Part shown: positions 48,901 to 55,479 of the stretch, piece after piece | How the letters are laid out: the number at the start of each line of letters is the position of its first letter | Numbering within the stretch: position 1 is the stretch's first letter | DNA from: Nymphalis io | Lineage: Eukaryota > Arthropoda > Insecta > Lepidoptera > Nymphalidae | Assembly (NCBI RefSeq): GCF_905147045.1 | Contig: NC_065908.1 | Location: 3,782,001-3,846,000 of the forward strand | Direction of reading: 5' to 3' | DNA: 64,000 nucleotides | Notes under the pieces: model-generated | Database searches by the model: none | What the model was told of the DNA's origin: nothing | Seen by the model: the letters and a program-made list of their open reading frames with translations, nothing else | Translations under genes and position numbers: made by a program

Positions 48901-49058
48901 GGAATACAAGAGAAGATCTATGTTACGAGATAGTCAAACTGAGACCGAGGTGATCCTGCTCCGCGCGCCGTCAGCAGTTTCCGTCGCGAGCGGTGCCACC
49001 GACCGTAGCGGTAACACCGACTGCGTGGAGGAATATGTGTGTGATGTTCCGTTCGCTG
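6816..49058 (+). CDS. ANKS1: ANKS1-family scaffold (ankyrin repeats + disordered region), 3' end beyond window
   Basis: Twelve plus-strand exons join in consistent phase: 6816-6919, 19593-19673, 20450-20606, 21243-21388, 22962-23087, 27081-27307, 28063-28162, then either 29478-30612 (stop) or 30736-33379, then 41398-41529, 41774-42268 and 48902-49058. The first seven encode about 313 residues with an MGK-(x)-QDLLDAARKG start and about seven ankyrin repeats, closely matching ANKS1A/ANKS1B organisation. A disordered, Tyr/Ser/Pro-rich segment follows, including TPPKKPPRRNLSVSP. The long form has about 1456 residues within the window and ends mid-codon in phase 1. Family members act as cytoplasmic adaptors downstream of receptor tyrosine kinases (Eph, EGFR) through C-terminal SAM and PTB domains; those exons must lie past 64000. 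Orthology is from recall of the family; exon structure is seen directly. CASKIN is a less likely alternative because of the MGK start and repeat order. Confidence 0.88.
8389..8692 (-). repeat. tRNA-derived SINE, family 1, full length
   Basis: The minus strand reads a tRNA-like head with B-box (GGCTTCAAGCCC region), a central 'cacatgtg' block and a 3' end of 'cagcctgttactgtactg'. It is a full-length copy in intron 1. Confidence 0.88.
10103..10159. repeat. Near-perfect hairpin, 26-bp arms, 5-nt loop
   Basis: Arms 10103-10128 and 10134-10159 are reverse complements with one mismatch. The loop ACCCC is 5 nt. There is no flanking transposon signature. Confidence 0.85.
11267..11560 (+). repeat. 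Decayed SINE, family 3
   Basis: A tRNA-like head ('cgttgatctag', with a B-box-like 'agtatcaaatcctgg') is followed by 'tttctgtcaagaaattc' and a 'tttgcacacacacttgtg' segment. The same order appears at 22543 and 48570. Confidence 0.5.
11671..11749. repeat. Long inverted repeat made from SINE 3' ends
   Basis: Arms 11671-11704 and 11716-11749 (34 bp, three mismatches) surround an 11-nt loop. Both arms derive from the 'cccagcagt...cagcctgt' end of the family-1 SINE, and a decayed SINE continues to about 11815. Confidence 0.8.
13150..13400 (+). promoter_or_regulatory. Weak candidate alternative 5' exon/promoter in intron 1
   Basis: This is a less AT-rich patch with TTTGTGG/GTTTGTCGG/GTCGTTAG elements in otherwise AT-rich intron. 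No clear initiator-donor pair was found, so this is only a pointer. Confidence 0.15.
13561..13863 (-). repeat. tRNA-derived SINE, family 1, full length
   Basis: Full-length copy with the same 3' block ('cagcctgttaatg') and head ('gagatggcctagtgg' on the minus strand). It carries a small insertion near 13580. Confidence 0.87.
14570..14870 (+). pseudogene. Possible decayed non-LTR retrotransposon fragment
   Basis: Plus-strand conceptual translation from about 14575 contains FENRCLRQILKIF, which resembles the NRCLR-IL-I(F/Y) segment near the C-terminus of some LINE reverse transcriptases. In-frame stops follow. Clade cannot be assigned and the match is only from memory. Confidence 0.25.
15775..16268 (-). 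repeat. Family-B interspersed repeat split by a SINE
   Basis: 15775-15892 matches the 3' part of family B in reverse ('taccacccactcatcagatattctaccgc'). 16158-16268 matches its 5' part ('aagcgatggttaacatt', 'accatcaggtgacccacatgctcg'). A SINE of opposite orientation and an (AC)n tract (15893-15915) lie between them. Confidence 0.75.
15922..16158 (+). repeat. SINE family 1, internally deleted, nested in family B
   Basis: The head 'gcagagatggcccagtgg' and B-box 'gggttcaaatccggg' are intact. The segment between 'ctgaattgtcat' and 'cgtgaggaaacc' has been lost compared with other copies. It ends 'ggctgttaca'. Confidence 0.82.
16340..16383. repeat. Perfect 17-bp inverted repeat, 10-nt loop
   Basis: Arms 16340-16356 and 16367-16383 are exact reverse complements. 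The sequence is AT-rich. Confidence 0.8.
17484..17641 (+). repeat. Family-C interspersed repeat
   Basis: It carries 'gcatgcgaaagcgatcccg', 'ggtaccgctggttttttagtg' and 'attccgatgttcg'. The same modules recur in reverse at 20743-20885 and 21541-21675. It is markedly more GC-rich than the intron around it. Transposon class not recognised. Confidence 0.6.
19240..19380 (+). repeat. Decayed common lepidopteran repeat fragment
   Basis: The block 'aatgcgaaagtgagtatgtttgttacgct' through 'acatttggtac' resembles a widespread lepidopteran repeat module that I recall. It lies directly upstream of the tRNA gene. Confidence 0.35.
19459..19540 (+). tRNA. tRNA-Ser (anticodon AGA)
   Basis: Acceptor GCAGTCG pairs with CGACTGC (19533-19539), with discriminator G at 19540. 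The A-box GTGGCCGAGCGG, anticodon stem TCTGA/TCAGA, loop CTAGAAA with AGA at 19492-19494, a serine-type long variable arm, and T-arm GTAGG-TTCGAAT-CCTAC are all intact. No intron. A T-rich Pol III stop starts 6 nt downstream. It lies in sense inside ANKS1 intron 1, ending 52 bp before exon 2. Confidence 0.95.
19593..19673 (+). CDS. ANKS1: ANKS1 exon 2 (ankyrin repeat)
   Basis: The acceptor is GTTTCAG and the donor CACAA|GTAAGA. It encodes RRGAGVNVQDDSGYTPLHHACLQGH, a canonical ankyrin TPLHHA motif. Entry phase 2 completes Ser from exon 1; exit is phase 2. Only 81 nt, and found by motif. Confidence 0.92.
20450..20606 (+). CDS. ANKS1: ANKS1 exon 3 (ankyrin repeats 2-3)
   Basis: The acceptor is TTTTTTATAG and the donor CATGTG|GTGAGT. 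The coding frame reads KGIVHLLLSVDASPCVSNDKGATPLHLAAFKGDSSIVAMLLAHNN. A longer open frame in another register over this exon (20489-20902) is a shadow. Exit is phase 0. Confidence 0.92.
20743..20885 (-). repeat. Family-C interspersed repeat in intron 3
   Basis: Reverse copy of the 17484-17641 modules: 'atacccactaaaaaaccagcggtacc' type core and 'cgggatcgctt' end. An imperfect palindrome AAACGC-ATTTAC-GCGTTT lies at about 20728-20745. The remaining part of intron 3 (20886-21242) holds a short family-B tail (about 21090-21140). Confidence 0.55.
21243..21388 (+). CDS. ANKS1: ANKS1 exon 4 (ankyrin repeats 4-5)
   Basis: The acceptor is GTCAACAG and the donor GGAAG|GTTAGT. It encodes TLENETALLLAAQFGSVDVV and then DESALDLAAQYGR, the latter very like the ETPLDLAALYGR repeat of vertebrate ANKS1. 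Exit is phase 2. Confidence 0.93.
21541..21675 (-). repeat. Family-C repeat fragment in intron 4
   Basis: The core 'atacccactaaaaaactagcggtaccc' and 'gggatcgctttcgcatgctacc' end match 17484-17641 in reverse. A direct SINE junction follows at about 21676. Confidence 0.55.
21676..21840 (+). repeat. SINE family 1, 5'-truncated
   Basis: It begins at the 'gaggaaacgaaacctgcatgtg' block and ends 'cacaggctattag'. The tRNA head is missing. Confidence 0.78.
22377..22543 (-). repeat. SINE family 2 copy, head missing
   Basis: 'aatatcctgggacatt...acacggcca...tcccaaattaagc' and 'cttatatagataattacaccca' match the better-preserved copy at 25569-25769. A stretch around 22440-22490 is unique. The tRNA head is absent and the element abuts a family-3 SINE. 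Confidence 0.65.
22543..22745 (+). repeat. SINE family 3 copy with tRNA-like head
   Basis: The head 'cgttggtcttgtggtctagc' (A-box-like) and 'tctgggttcaaactcc' (B-box) are followed by 'tttctgtcgaaaaaatc' and a 'gtgtctcagaaaac' segment also seen at 48690 and 55600. Inside intron 4. Confidence 0.6.
22962..23087 (+). CDS. ANKS1: ANKS1 exon 5 (ankyrin repeats 5-6)
   Basis: The acceptor is GTTAACAG and the donor CATAT|GTAAGT. It encodes LPTVKHLIKYHPMLVHPYKFPNWRVRKFSSTPLHRASMNGH. The insert between repeats (YKFPNWRVRKFS) is longer than in a standard ankyrin unit. Phase 2 in and out. Confidence 0.92.
23241..23530 (-). repeat. SINE family 1, full length, with target-site duplication
   Basis: A full element flanked by a 20-bp direct repeat (23226-23245 and 23534-23553) that differs at one base. 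The duplication shows insertion by target-primed reverse transcription and a recent age. It lies in intron 5. Confidence 0.92.
23826..24095 (+). repeat. Family-B interspersed repeat, near full length
   Basis: 'gacgagcatatgggccacctg' through 'gcggtagaatatctgatgag' to 'gacgagcttgcacaaag'. The same element is at 39103, 45538 and 54376. No coding capacity, terminal repeats or tRNA head seen; class not recognised. Confidence 0.8.
24165..24330 (+). repeat. Decayed SINE family 1 copy
   Basis: 'gtttatgattcatcgcacggcggtgaagg', 'cgtaaggaaacctgca' and 'aactccaaacattttcc' keep the order of the family-1 body with many changes. Another such relic lies at 24790-24990. Confidence 0.6.
24790..24990 (+). repeat. 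Decayed SINE family 1 copy
   Basis: The order head relic, 'aaattttcattagatt', 'ttcatct', 'gccacgctgc', 'aataaactc', 'ttctcctttaaaaggg' and 'ggctgttac' follows the family-1 consensus. Confidence 0.5.
25309..25555 (-). repeat. SINE family 1 with internal deletions
   Basis: The element runs 'cagcctgtgaatgtcccac' to 'gggccatctaggc' but lacks the 'cctcctctcccttttt' block and part of the B-box region. Confidence 0.82.
25569..25769 (-). repeat. SINE family 2 with intact tRNA-like head
   Basis: On the minus strand the head reads 'gagccggttggcgtggttgg' (A-box-like) and 'gtgggttcgattccc' (B-box), then 'aggacagacatttgtgtgcatg' and the 'gtcccaggatatt' tail. It is distinct in sequence from family 1. Confidence 0.72.
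27081..27307 (+). CDS. ANKS1: ANKS1 exon 6 (ankyrin repeats 6-7 and cap)
   Basis: The acceptor is AAAACAG and the donor AGAG|GTATGA. It encodes EVVQVLLEAGIDPNVRTNAGTPLHQAACFGKANVVRILLEAGADLNAVDGKDKTVEGVLADYPEEATRKV, matching the last vertebrate ANKS1 repeats. It is visibly more GC-rich than the flanks. Exit is phase 1. Confidence 0.94.
28063..28162 (+). CDS. ANKS1: ANKS1 exon 7 (linker; splice branch point of isoforms)
   Basis: The acceptor is TTTCTAG and the donor GTAAT|GTAAGT. It encodes EFKKRTRNTYESEDDVPPFPVQDSPTGYPRIPV. It ends with two bases (AT), which become Met with the G that begins either exon 8 or exon 9. Confidence 0.88.
29478..30612 (+). CDS. ANKS1: ANKS1 exon 8, alternative terminal coding exon with stop
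   Basis: The acceptor is AATTCCAG. The frame carried from exon 7 stays open for 377 codons to TAA at 30610-30612. The Asn-rich, disordered product contains VYENLS, IYENFP and IYENSN, a Cys patch (PCFCHEYPSSRRNKLKKTKSC) and SSIPDID. No donor in the needed phase and of good quality lies before the stop, so the exon cannot be spliced cleanly into 30736. The likely reading is an alternative last exon giving a product of about 691 aa with ankyrin repeats but no SAM or PTB. No strong AATAAA is seen between 30613 and 30735, so intron retention is another possibility. Confidence 0.8.
30736..33379 (+). CDS. ANKS1: ANKS1 exon 9 (2.6-kb disordered region)
   Basis: The acceptor is GATTTACAG and the donor TTTCG|GTAAGT. 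It gives 881 codons. It enters in phase 2, which fits exon 7 exactly (M-KAPETQKN). Contents include Grb2-type YENI and YQNI, SH3-ligand-like KAPEPPKR and PKPPPR, YLTM, YVAM and YVSL tyrosines, CFC patches, an acidic Ser-rich stretch (ESSDDSDGTLHSDGES) and a Gly-rich end. The last roughly 250 bp (33150-33350) are far more GC-rich than the rest. No folded domain recognised. The open frame continues past the donor to 33517, but the GTAAGT and downstream exons favour splicing. Confidence 0.88.
34400..34589 (+). promoter_or_regulatory. Candidate internal promoter and alternative first exon
   Basis: A CpG-rich patch in AT-rich intron has an arthropod initiator-like TCAGTC (A at 34418). GGACGTG, which resembles a downstream promoter element, lies at 34440-34446, slightly closer than canonical. 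About 170 nt later comes a strong donor, CAAT|GTAAGT, at 34589/34590. No long ORF lies between, as expected for an untranslated first exon. Spliced to exon 10 or 11 it would give an ANKS1 form without ankyrin repeats, translation perhaps starting at the Met in exon 11 (MYENVV). Such short forms are known for mammalian ANKS1B (AIDA-1). Confidence 0.4.
36030..36230 (+). repeat. Common lepidopteran interspersed repeat fragment
   Basis: 'attataaagaggaaagattcg', 'actgaacctattttaa', 'aacataagctatattttattt' and 'ggttcgaagccgcgggcacagc' follow, in order, a widespread lepidopteran repeat that I recall. Class uncertain. Confidence 0.5.
36481..36775 (-). repeat. SINE family 1, nearly full length, with TACTG tail
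   Basis: The 3' end carries three copies of a 5-nt unit ('cagtacagtacagta' on the plus strand), showing the tail grows as a TACTG repeat and not poly(A). The body is intact apart from a small deletion near 36560. Confidence 0.88.
37834..37860 (+). repeat. ATTT tetranucleotide microsatellite
   Basis: At least six uninterrupted ATTT units. An (AT)n dinucleotide run also lies upstream at about 37420-37444. Confidence 0.9.
38570..38640. promoter_or_regulatory. CpG-rich island with palindromic NRF-1/Ewg-type site
   Basis: TGCGCATGCGCA at 38620-38631 is an exact 12-bp palindrome and an exact match to the YGCGCAYGCGCR consensus. GGCGCC, GACGTC and GCCATATTAATG surround it, in AT-rich intron 9. Confidence 0.4.
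39103..39354 (+). repeat. Family-B repeat, diverged
   Basis: 'aggccacttgatggtaaatgg' through 'gcggtagaatat' to 'gatgagcttacacaaagcc'. Same order as 23826-24095 with many substitutions. Confidence 0.7.
39480..39560 (-). repeat. SINE family 3 fragment
   Basis: 'gcacaagtgtgtgtgcaaacacaggtgca' and 'ataatccgatggga' are the reverse of the 48760-48830 segment of the family-3 SINE. Confidence 0.4.
41398..41529 (+). CDS. ANKS1: ANKS1 exon 10 (proline-rich linker)
   Basis: The acceptor is TTTCTACAG and the donor AATACAG|GTGAGT. It gives 44 codons, phase 0 both ends, reading PTPPKKPPRRNLSVSP and then SGYSYELRAHARSQDDLDEIQ. The PPKKPPRR core is an SH3-ligand-like motif. Joins exon 9 and exon 11 in frame. 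Confidence 0.9.
41774..42268 (+). CDS. ANKS1: ANKS1 exon 11 (disordered, two YEN motifs)
   Basis: The acceptor is TTGTTACAG and the donor GTCAG|GTTAGT. It gives 165 codons in phase 0. Contains MYENVV (41942-41950) and QYENFE (42011-42019), basic RRKLRRN, and proline-rich PPTPDHPPP. The frame stays open 5 codons past the donor and then stops, so the donor is needed. Confidence 0.9.
44811..45020 (-). repeat. SINE family 1, head truncated
   Basis: It keeps the 3' half from 'aacagcccatgaatgtccc' through 'aatcacaaattaagcac' and stops before the B-box. Confidence 0.82.
45050..45365 (-). pseudogene. Non-LTR retrotransposon fragment (reverse transcriptase C-terminus)
   Basis: Minus-strand translation reads RSILDQLKITTRLSTICYKRVI, then after a frame change VEGKRSRGRLPTRWFDQIQ and TALRQAEDRV. 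This is the ending typical of a LINE reverse-transcriptase ORF (GKRSRGR-P-RW-D). Stops and a frameshift show it is dead. RTE-like clade is my best guess. Confidence 0.7.
45366..45430. repeat. Perfect hairpin, 30-bp arms, 5-nt loop
   Basis: Arms 45366-45395 and 45401-45430 are exact reverse complements around loop CTTCT. Begins at the edge of the LINE fragment. Confidence 0.92.
45538..45815 (+). repeat. Family-B interspersed repeat, near full length
   Basis: Best-preserved copy along with 23826: 'ggaaggcggacgggcatatg' to 'gacgagctagcacaaagc'. Little divergence between copies suggests recent activity. Confidence 0.82.
46503..46733 (-). repeat. SINE family 1 with internal deletion
   Basis: The body is intact except for loss of the 'ggagcttattcc...gtgaaatt' block. 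Flanking 'gagtacaata' (about 46492) and 'gagtacgata' (about 46734) may be a target-site duplication. Confidence 0.8.
47888..47948 (+). repeat. Family-B repeat, 5' fragment
   Basis: 'ataggaaggtggacgagcatatg' followed by 'gatggtaagtggtcaccaa', then abrupt loss of the rest. Confidence 0.7.
48570..48830 (+). repeat. SINE family 3 copy
   Basis: 'cgttgatctaggggcttgaat', a B-box-like 'tgggctctaatctcaagg', then 'tgcctcagaaatcacgtaaag' and 'gcacctgtgcttgcacacaaac'. It ends 70 bp before exon 12. Confidence 0.55.
48902..49058 (+). CDS. ANKS1: ANKS1 exon 12 (last exon found in window)
   Basis: The acceptor is GTTTAACAG and the donor CGCTG|GTGAGT. It encodes EYKRRSMLRDSQTETEVILLRAPSAVSV, then CVEEYVCDVPFAG. 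It joins exon 11 in phase 0 and leaves in phase 1. Clearly more GC-rich than its surroundings. The SAM-domain exons should follow but are not seen up to 64000. Confidence 0.88.
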
Positions 49059-49157
49059 GTGAGTACCTACCATTTAACAATCCATGTTGTAGATATTTAA
49101 GACAGTATTTAATGAAGCAAATGTTAATATTTAACTTGAATAGAATAATACGCGTAC

Positions 49158-49196
49158 TTGAACCACGACCTTATTGTACATAAGGTCATGGTTCAA
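49158..49196. repeat. Hairpin, 17-bp arms, 5-nt loop
   Basis: Arms 49158-49174 and 49180-49196 pair with one mismatch around loop TGTAC, 100 bp downstream of the exon 12 donor. Confidence 0.82.
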
Positions 49197-51371
49197 AGTT
49201 ATATTACATAATATATTGTATAAATCACTGCAATTTGTACATCAATAATGTTTGCTCATAAATATTTTCAGGAGTACATATTAAAAATTGTAAATAGTAA
49301 AGACATTCTAAACTCACTTTACAAATATTATATAAACACAGTAAACAAAATGAACTTTTTAAAGTACAAATTCTTCGTTCGTGATAGAGTAGAATTTGAG
49401 TGCAACGCTTCTATATATAACGTTTGGAAATAACACTTCTCGTATTACTTAAAGAAAGAAAGATATATATGTATGCATAACTAAGCCTTAGATATTTTTA
49501 GTATAAAAAAGTTACACTTACATAGTTATAAGTTACAATTAAGTTACACGCATGAAAGCATAATATATTAATTATTGTAATTAATATTCTTTTTCAACGC
49601 TAACCAAAGTTAAAATTAACTAATATGACTTTTATCTGAATTGTAATTGATCCATAACAACAGATGACGACGATCAGTATACAACTTGTCCATCAGTGAT
49701 GCCATCAAGACATCTGTTACCAATATATTAAATACATACAGACTGAATCATAACAATATGAAACATTGTGGAGTGTCAGTAAAGAAACATATGATTAAAG
49801 CAATAAATAATGGTATTTTAGAAACCGACGGCAACAGTTTAAATTTCAATTACAATATAATTAAACACTTAACAAAAAAAAACACTAGAAATATATTTAT
49901 CTTTTTCTAACGTATGAAGTTAAAAAGTATGGCAAATATTTCACCAGTGATATTGAATTAAAATCGAAAAATCATATACTAAAAACGTAAGTACGAAATA
50001 GGTGAACATAGAAAACATTTTTTTATTCAAATGTAATATGGGGTAGTGCATATTTGAGGCGTGAATTCCCAATTTGCCAGATTTCTCTCTGTTTACCTTG
50101 TAAATATGGTAACATCGAACAGCCAGACTGTAAACAGAGAACAGTTCCCGTCCAAAAATTCCGCAGCGAAATATTTTGCCAATATTTGACGAATTCGTAA
50201 CTCGACGTGATTTTATTTTGACATTTTCACAAAGCAATTTCGGCTTGTGGCCGGATTGTTTTTCGGTTTCGACCGCGTGTTTATCTATTATATGCCTAGG
50301 CGTTGAAATTGTAATATGTAAATATAATTTAGTTTTATTTACCTTTCATACTAACACAACACTCGGACCATTTGTTTTTTATATAAACTTCGATGCTATT
50401 TGTTTTTGATAAAAAAAAATTTATTTACTTAAAAGTTTTGACTTTATACAAATAAGCTGTAGCTTCTGTCTGATAATATGTAAAATGCAGATACATTAAA
50501 ATTCAACTAAATCAAAATAATATTACTACAGACATTATATAATTTCAAAACGCAAGTGAACCGAGTAATCTGATTTTTAGTGAGTAAGAGGGAGGGTAAC
50601 AGCTTTCTTAAGGGTAAGCTATATTATTTTGAGATAACTCAGGTATCCGTCATGATGCAAAAACTACTATATTATATTATTGTACAATTTAGATCAAATG
50701 ATTCTTTAGCTACTGTTGAAATAAGTCATGTTATTAAAATTAGCTTTTTGTTGTTTTTTTCTTCAACACATCAAAAATGTTCATTATCAAACTTCTAGTA
50801 GCTGCAATAGCTGCAATGTTCTTTAGACAAATCAAAATATTTATATTAATATAAAAATCTAAAAAGTCACCAACAATTAAGCAACATTATGTCAATTTTT
50901 GTTGAAAACACTGCGACTGATTGTCCTTCGGTGGAGGTTCAGTTTGCAATGACATTATAACCAACCTAATAACATTTTAAATGTCAACAAAATTATTTAT
51001 TATAAATGAAAGAGCAAAACATTCCTAAGTTATATTTGCTTCGAAATCATAACTATGTAATTTATAAATGCCAAAGGTCAATGCTCGGACCTTATTTTAA
51101 TATTACGAAACAGCTACTTAAGTTCTATCGTAAGAAGGCAATTACATGTTTTATTAGCAATCAATCTCAGTTTTCATATTTACCGCCAATAGGCTATAAA
51201 CAAGCGTAATGAGTTTACGACACTAGTATCGGAGATGCGCTTGTGTGATTACTCTATACTGCACATTATAACACAATCTGTTCCTTTAAAATAATCGACT
51301 TATAACATGTTTTTTTTTTATTATTGTTGACGTCTTGAATTGATTATTATAAAGTATCAAATTGTATCAAT

Positions 51372-51680
51372 AAAAAAAAAAAGCCGAAATGGTTTAGTGG
51401 TTAGAACGCGTGAATCTTAACTGATGATCGTGGGTTTAAACCCGGGCAAGCACCACTGAATTTTCATGTGCTTAATTTGTGTTTATAATTCATCTCGTGC
51501 TTGACGGTGAAGGAAAACATCGTGAGGAAACCTGCATGTGTCTAATTTCTTTGAAATTCTGCCACATGTGTATTCTACTAACCCGCATTGGAGCAGCGTA
51601 GTGGAATAAGCTCCAAACCTTCTCCTTAAAAGGAAGAGGAGGCCTTAGCCCAGCAGTGGGACATTAACAGGCTGTTAATC
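51372..51680 (+). repeat. SINE family 1, full length, with 15-bp target-site duplication
   Basis: Exact direct repeats TATCAAATTGTATCA at 51355-51369 and 51687-51701 bracket the element. The head 'gccgaaatggtttagtgg' and B-box 'gggtttaaacccggg' are intact. Confidence 0.93.
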
Positions 51681-54375
51681 TTACTATATCAAATTGTATC
51701 AGAAATTAAAGGTATCTGATACCTTACCCAATTATTGGCACTTCAAAAGTTTTTTTAATTTGAAATAAGTTTTTTTAACCATAAAATTAAACTGTTTTTG
51801 AAACGGCTTATATTTTAACTTGATATTCATAACACTTTTAGGAATTTTGTAGATTACTTAAACTTTATTTATTGGAAGTGTTTTTTCATAAAATAATTGA
51901 AAGCTTTTAAATCTTATTCGAAGAGATCACAAATTGATTGAAAAAATACAATCTAACTATATATAATAGAAAAACTGTAAAAAGGTGTTGTGCCATTTTT
52001 AACGTTCAAATATTAAAAAAGTTGCCATTACCAAAAGTTTAAATTCATTAGTTTATATTAGGGTAACCTGGTAATATAAAAATCATAACCAAAAAAATAT
52101 GTTTTTGATTTTTTTCGTCGTTGGCCTGAAATTTGGCGCAGGGCAATTATTATTTATATATACTTAAATGTACGTATTTCTTAATAACACAGGAACCATT
52201 TAGTGTGCCTTACCTTAAAAATATCTACCAATTATGTTAATTTTCAATCGATCAATCTTAAGTATGATGCCTTATTGCTTTTCCAATACTATATCGAGGT
52301 TAATATTAAGTCGATTACTGTTATAAAGAACGTTGTTTTAATGATTGTAACACAAAACGATGTTCGTTTAATTAAATTGTTTAGTTTCGTGGTCGGCGAG
52401 GTGAAAGTTTAATTCTCGTGACCTGTTTTGGTTGTTAGAGTTTTGTTTCTCATGGATTTTACAACGTTATTATATTGCAAAACACGTCTTAATACTTTCT
52501 GGTTAGTAATGATCGTTAGTTCTATACTGTATTCAAAAGATTTCACAGTTATGATGTGTTTCTATTATTATTCATCTCCATTTATATATTATAGATATCA
52601 TCGCAAAAACTGTCTTGTTCGTATAATGGCATGTGGTACTGGTTTCGATTTTATTAAAAGTCATTGGACTTTGCTTTCAAGAATTTCTTAGCAGTATAGC
52701 CCGGCAGTTAGGAAGTGTAGGAAAGTTGGTAACACTGTCGGTGTTACATTGATGCGATTATCAGAATAAGGGGAATGCACTTGTTTTTCTGCACTATAAT
52801 ATTTCTTGTCTTCTTATTAATTTGCCGTCTTCTCTGCTGATTTCAACCTTCGTTGAGACTTTCGTTCTTTAAATGGAGACGTTGTGCTCTTCCCAAATCA
52901 TTGGTGCAATTTTTTAAGCCGTGATATCCATATTCGGCCAGGACTCCTGTCTGACACCTTTGCGTGCATGATAAGTTGAAGGAGTTTATATGTCTTGGTG
53001 CGACTTATGTTGTGCCCAATTGTATAGTCTTAATTAAGATAGATGTGGTGATCGAAATTAGTCAGGAAGACATCTACATACCAGCAGGTAGCACTTTGCA
53101 CTGATATCATTATTTAATTTTATTTATTAATAACAATTATATATCCTATTTCCAAACATATAATAAAATATTTTTGCAAATTTCTTAATGGAATTCACTT
53201 GGAGAATGTTATCCTTACTTCTACGTTTAAAGGCTGTGTCAATAATTACGTAATTAATAAATTAATGAGCAATATATATTGATTATCATAAACTATCGCT
53301 TTTTTTAATAAAACTTTATAAGCGATCCGTTACAAGATCTGTAAACCACATCATCCGCAGCTTCCTCATAACGGAGACTTACACGTTAAAACGCATTAGC
53401 CGTTTAACCGCAACGCCTTTATCCGCTCTTGAATATCGTATTATATTTACCACGCTCATTTTCTTAATTAAATTTCAAATAAAAAAGACGTCTAACCATA
53501 CTTAAAATATTGTTACATTATCACACATAATACAAAATATTGGTCACAGTTTTGGCTGTATAAAATAATTCTTTATCATCCTGAGCACGGTTAAAAAAAA
53601 CAAAATAGCCTTTATTCAAATAAGTATATTTTGCCCATGCCACATTAATTGTAATGCTAGCACTCGTTCGGAATATCGATTCTATCAAGAAAAACCGTCT
53701 AAAAACCTTATTTATGCTTGCCGAATCTTATTATAGAACGAATAGCTTTTCTGAATTGTTATAAAATAGACTCGCACCAATTTTCAAAATACAATTTCTT
53801 AAATTATTGTTTCGATTATGATATATATATATGTAATTCGCTATAATTACTGGTTGTACAAATTCAAAAAATGCACGCAGTACCTATATCTTATTAAGTA
53901 AAATATTAGCATATCTATATACAATAGACTACAAATAGCGCTAATATAATTGCCCAGGAAGCGAACTCATAACCATGATTTCAATAGCAGACCAAAAAGT
54001 GCAAAGCAATGCGCAGGCGCCGACGCGTCGCCGACTCGTGTCCTTTTATTTTAATCTGTTGTCTCCAGCGTTGATATGACTCTACACGTGGGTACCAACA
54101 GTTGGATTAATTGCAAAATTATGTGGCTGTGTAATTTGTTAATTACGCATTGTATTATTATAAGTTAATAAAACGAAAGTTCATTCACATATCAATTTCC
54201 ATTGCATTTTAATTATGTTAAAATATTTAATAATGCTGCCCGAAAATATACATATATATATTTTTGTTATGGTATTCTTAAAAAATAGTAGATCTGTTAT
54301 AAATGCCGTCGGTAGTAATGTATCAAAAGTTTTATATTGCAGTTACATTTTTTTAAATATTTTTTATATAAAATA

Positions 54376-54650
54376 TGTAGGCGAGCCAGATATGGGCCAC
54401 GTGATGGTAACTGGTGACCAACGTCCATAGACATTGACATTGTAAGAAATGTTAACCATCGCTTACATCGCGAATGCGCCACCAACCTTAGGAACTAAGA
54501 TGATATGTCTCTTGTGCCTGTAATTACTGGTTCACTCACCCTTCAAACCGGAACACAACAACACCAAGTACTGCTGTTTTGCGGTAGAATATCTGATGAG
54601 CGGGTGGTACCTACCCAGAGGAGCTTGCACAAAGCCCTACCACTAGTATG
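54376..54650 (+). repeat. Family-B interspersed repeat
   Basis: 'aggcgagccagatatgggccac' to 'gaggagcttgcacaaagcc', the same order as 45538-45815. Confidence 0.8.
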
Positions 54651-55254
54651 TTTATAAGAATTATTTTAAACAATGACATGGCTTCATATTATTAGCTTGA
54701 ACGTCTGTAAAAATAAAAAAAGCAATTTATGTGTAGTGAATACGTGTTCGTCAAAAATATGGGTATGTATATTGATAGAATCATAACTTATCAATAAAAA
54801 TTGACATTTTGGATTGTTAGTAAGTTTTTGAAGAGTTTCAAACAGTTGCGAACTCAGTATTTGCCAACAATTTCAGTCGAAACGCACAATTATTAATAAA
54901 CCTGAACCAAATATTCGCCACGTGTGAAACCGCCATTAAACTCAAAGGATACTTTATGCTGTCGTTTCCAACACCAAAGGTCGTACTTTTAACCGTTTAA
55001 ATAATGTTATGTAATCTTAAATTACACCAGATTACGCAAACGGGGGTTATATCAACCAATAATACGAATAGTTGCGAAATCTCAATTGAATTTGTTCAAT
55101 GCAAATATTACTTTTAAATTGCGCGTATTATTTAGCAATAGAGGGTAATTTGTGGTCGTTAATAAATCGCATATTTAATGACACCAAAGAACATTAAAAA
55201 CTAATAAACATAACAAAATATTAAATAATAATATATCTATATTTTTCTATATTT

Positions 55255-55460
55255 TTGTGGGGAACGCACCACCACGCAGCCCCAATGCGGGTTGTTGGAT
55301 ACACATGTGGCAAGCTTTCATTTGAAATGCAGGTTTCCTGTCGATGTTTACCATTAACGCCGAGTACTAGATGAATTATAAACACAAACTAAGAACATAA
55401 TAATTTAATAGTGCTGTCCGGTTTTGAACCTACAATCTTCGGTTAGTCCCACTGTACTGT
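55255..55460 (-). repeat. Decayed SINE family 1 copy
   Basis: 'accaccacgcagccccaatgcgggttg', 'cacatgtggcaagctttca', 'atgaattataaacacaaac' and 'gttttgaacctacaatcttcgg' keep element order. Confidence 0.6.
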
Positions 55461-55479
55461 GATGGCTTGTATAAATTTT

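Larger units (their letters stand above)
42269..48901 (+). other. ANKS1 intron 11 (6.6 kb)
   Basis: AT-rich. Contains SINE copies (44811-45020, 46503-46733), a LINE fragment (45050-45365), a perfect hairpin (45366-45430), family-B copies (45538-45815, 47888-47948) and a family-3 SINE (48570-48830). No in-phase exon found. Confidence 0.75.

Noticed and set aside
49664..49733. Possible alternative last exon after exon 12 (phase-1 read DDDDQYTTCPSV to a stop)
   Set aside because: The acceptor has a poor pyrimidine tract, the peptide is short with no family resemblance that I can confirm, and the flanks look like ordinary AT-rich intron. Junction reads from 49058 to 49664 would revive it.
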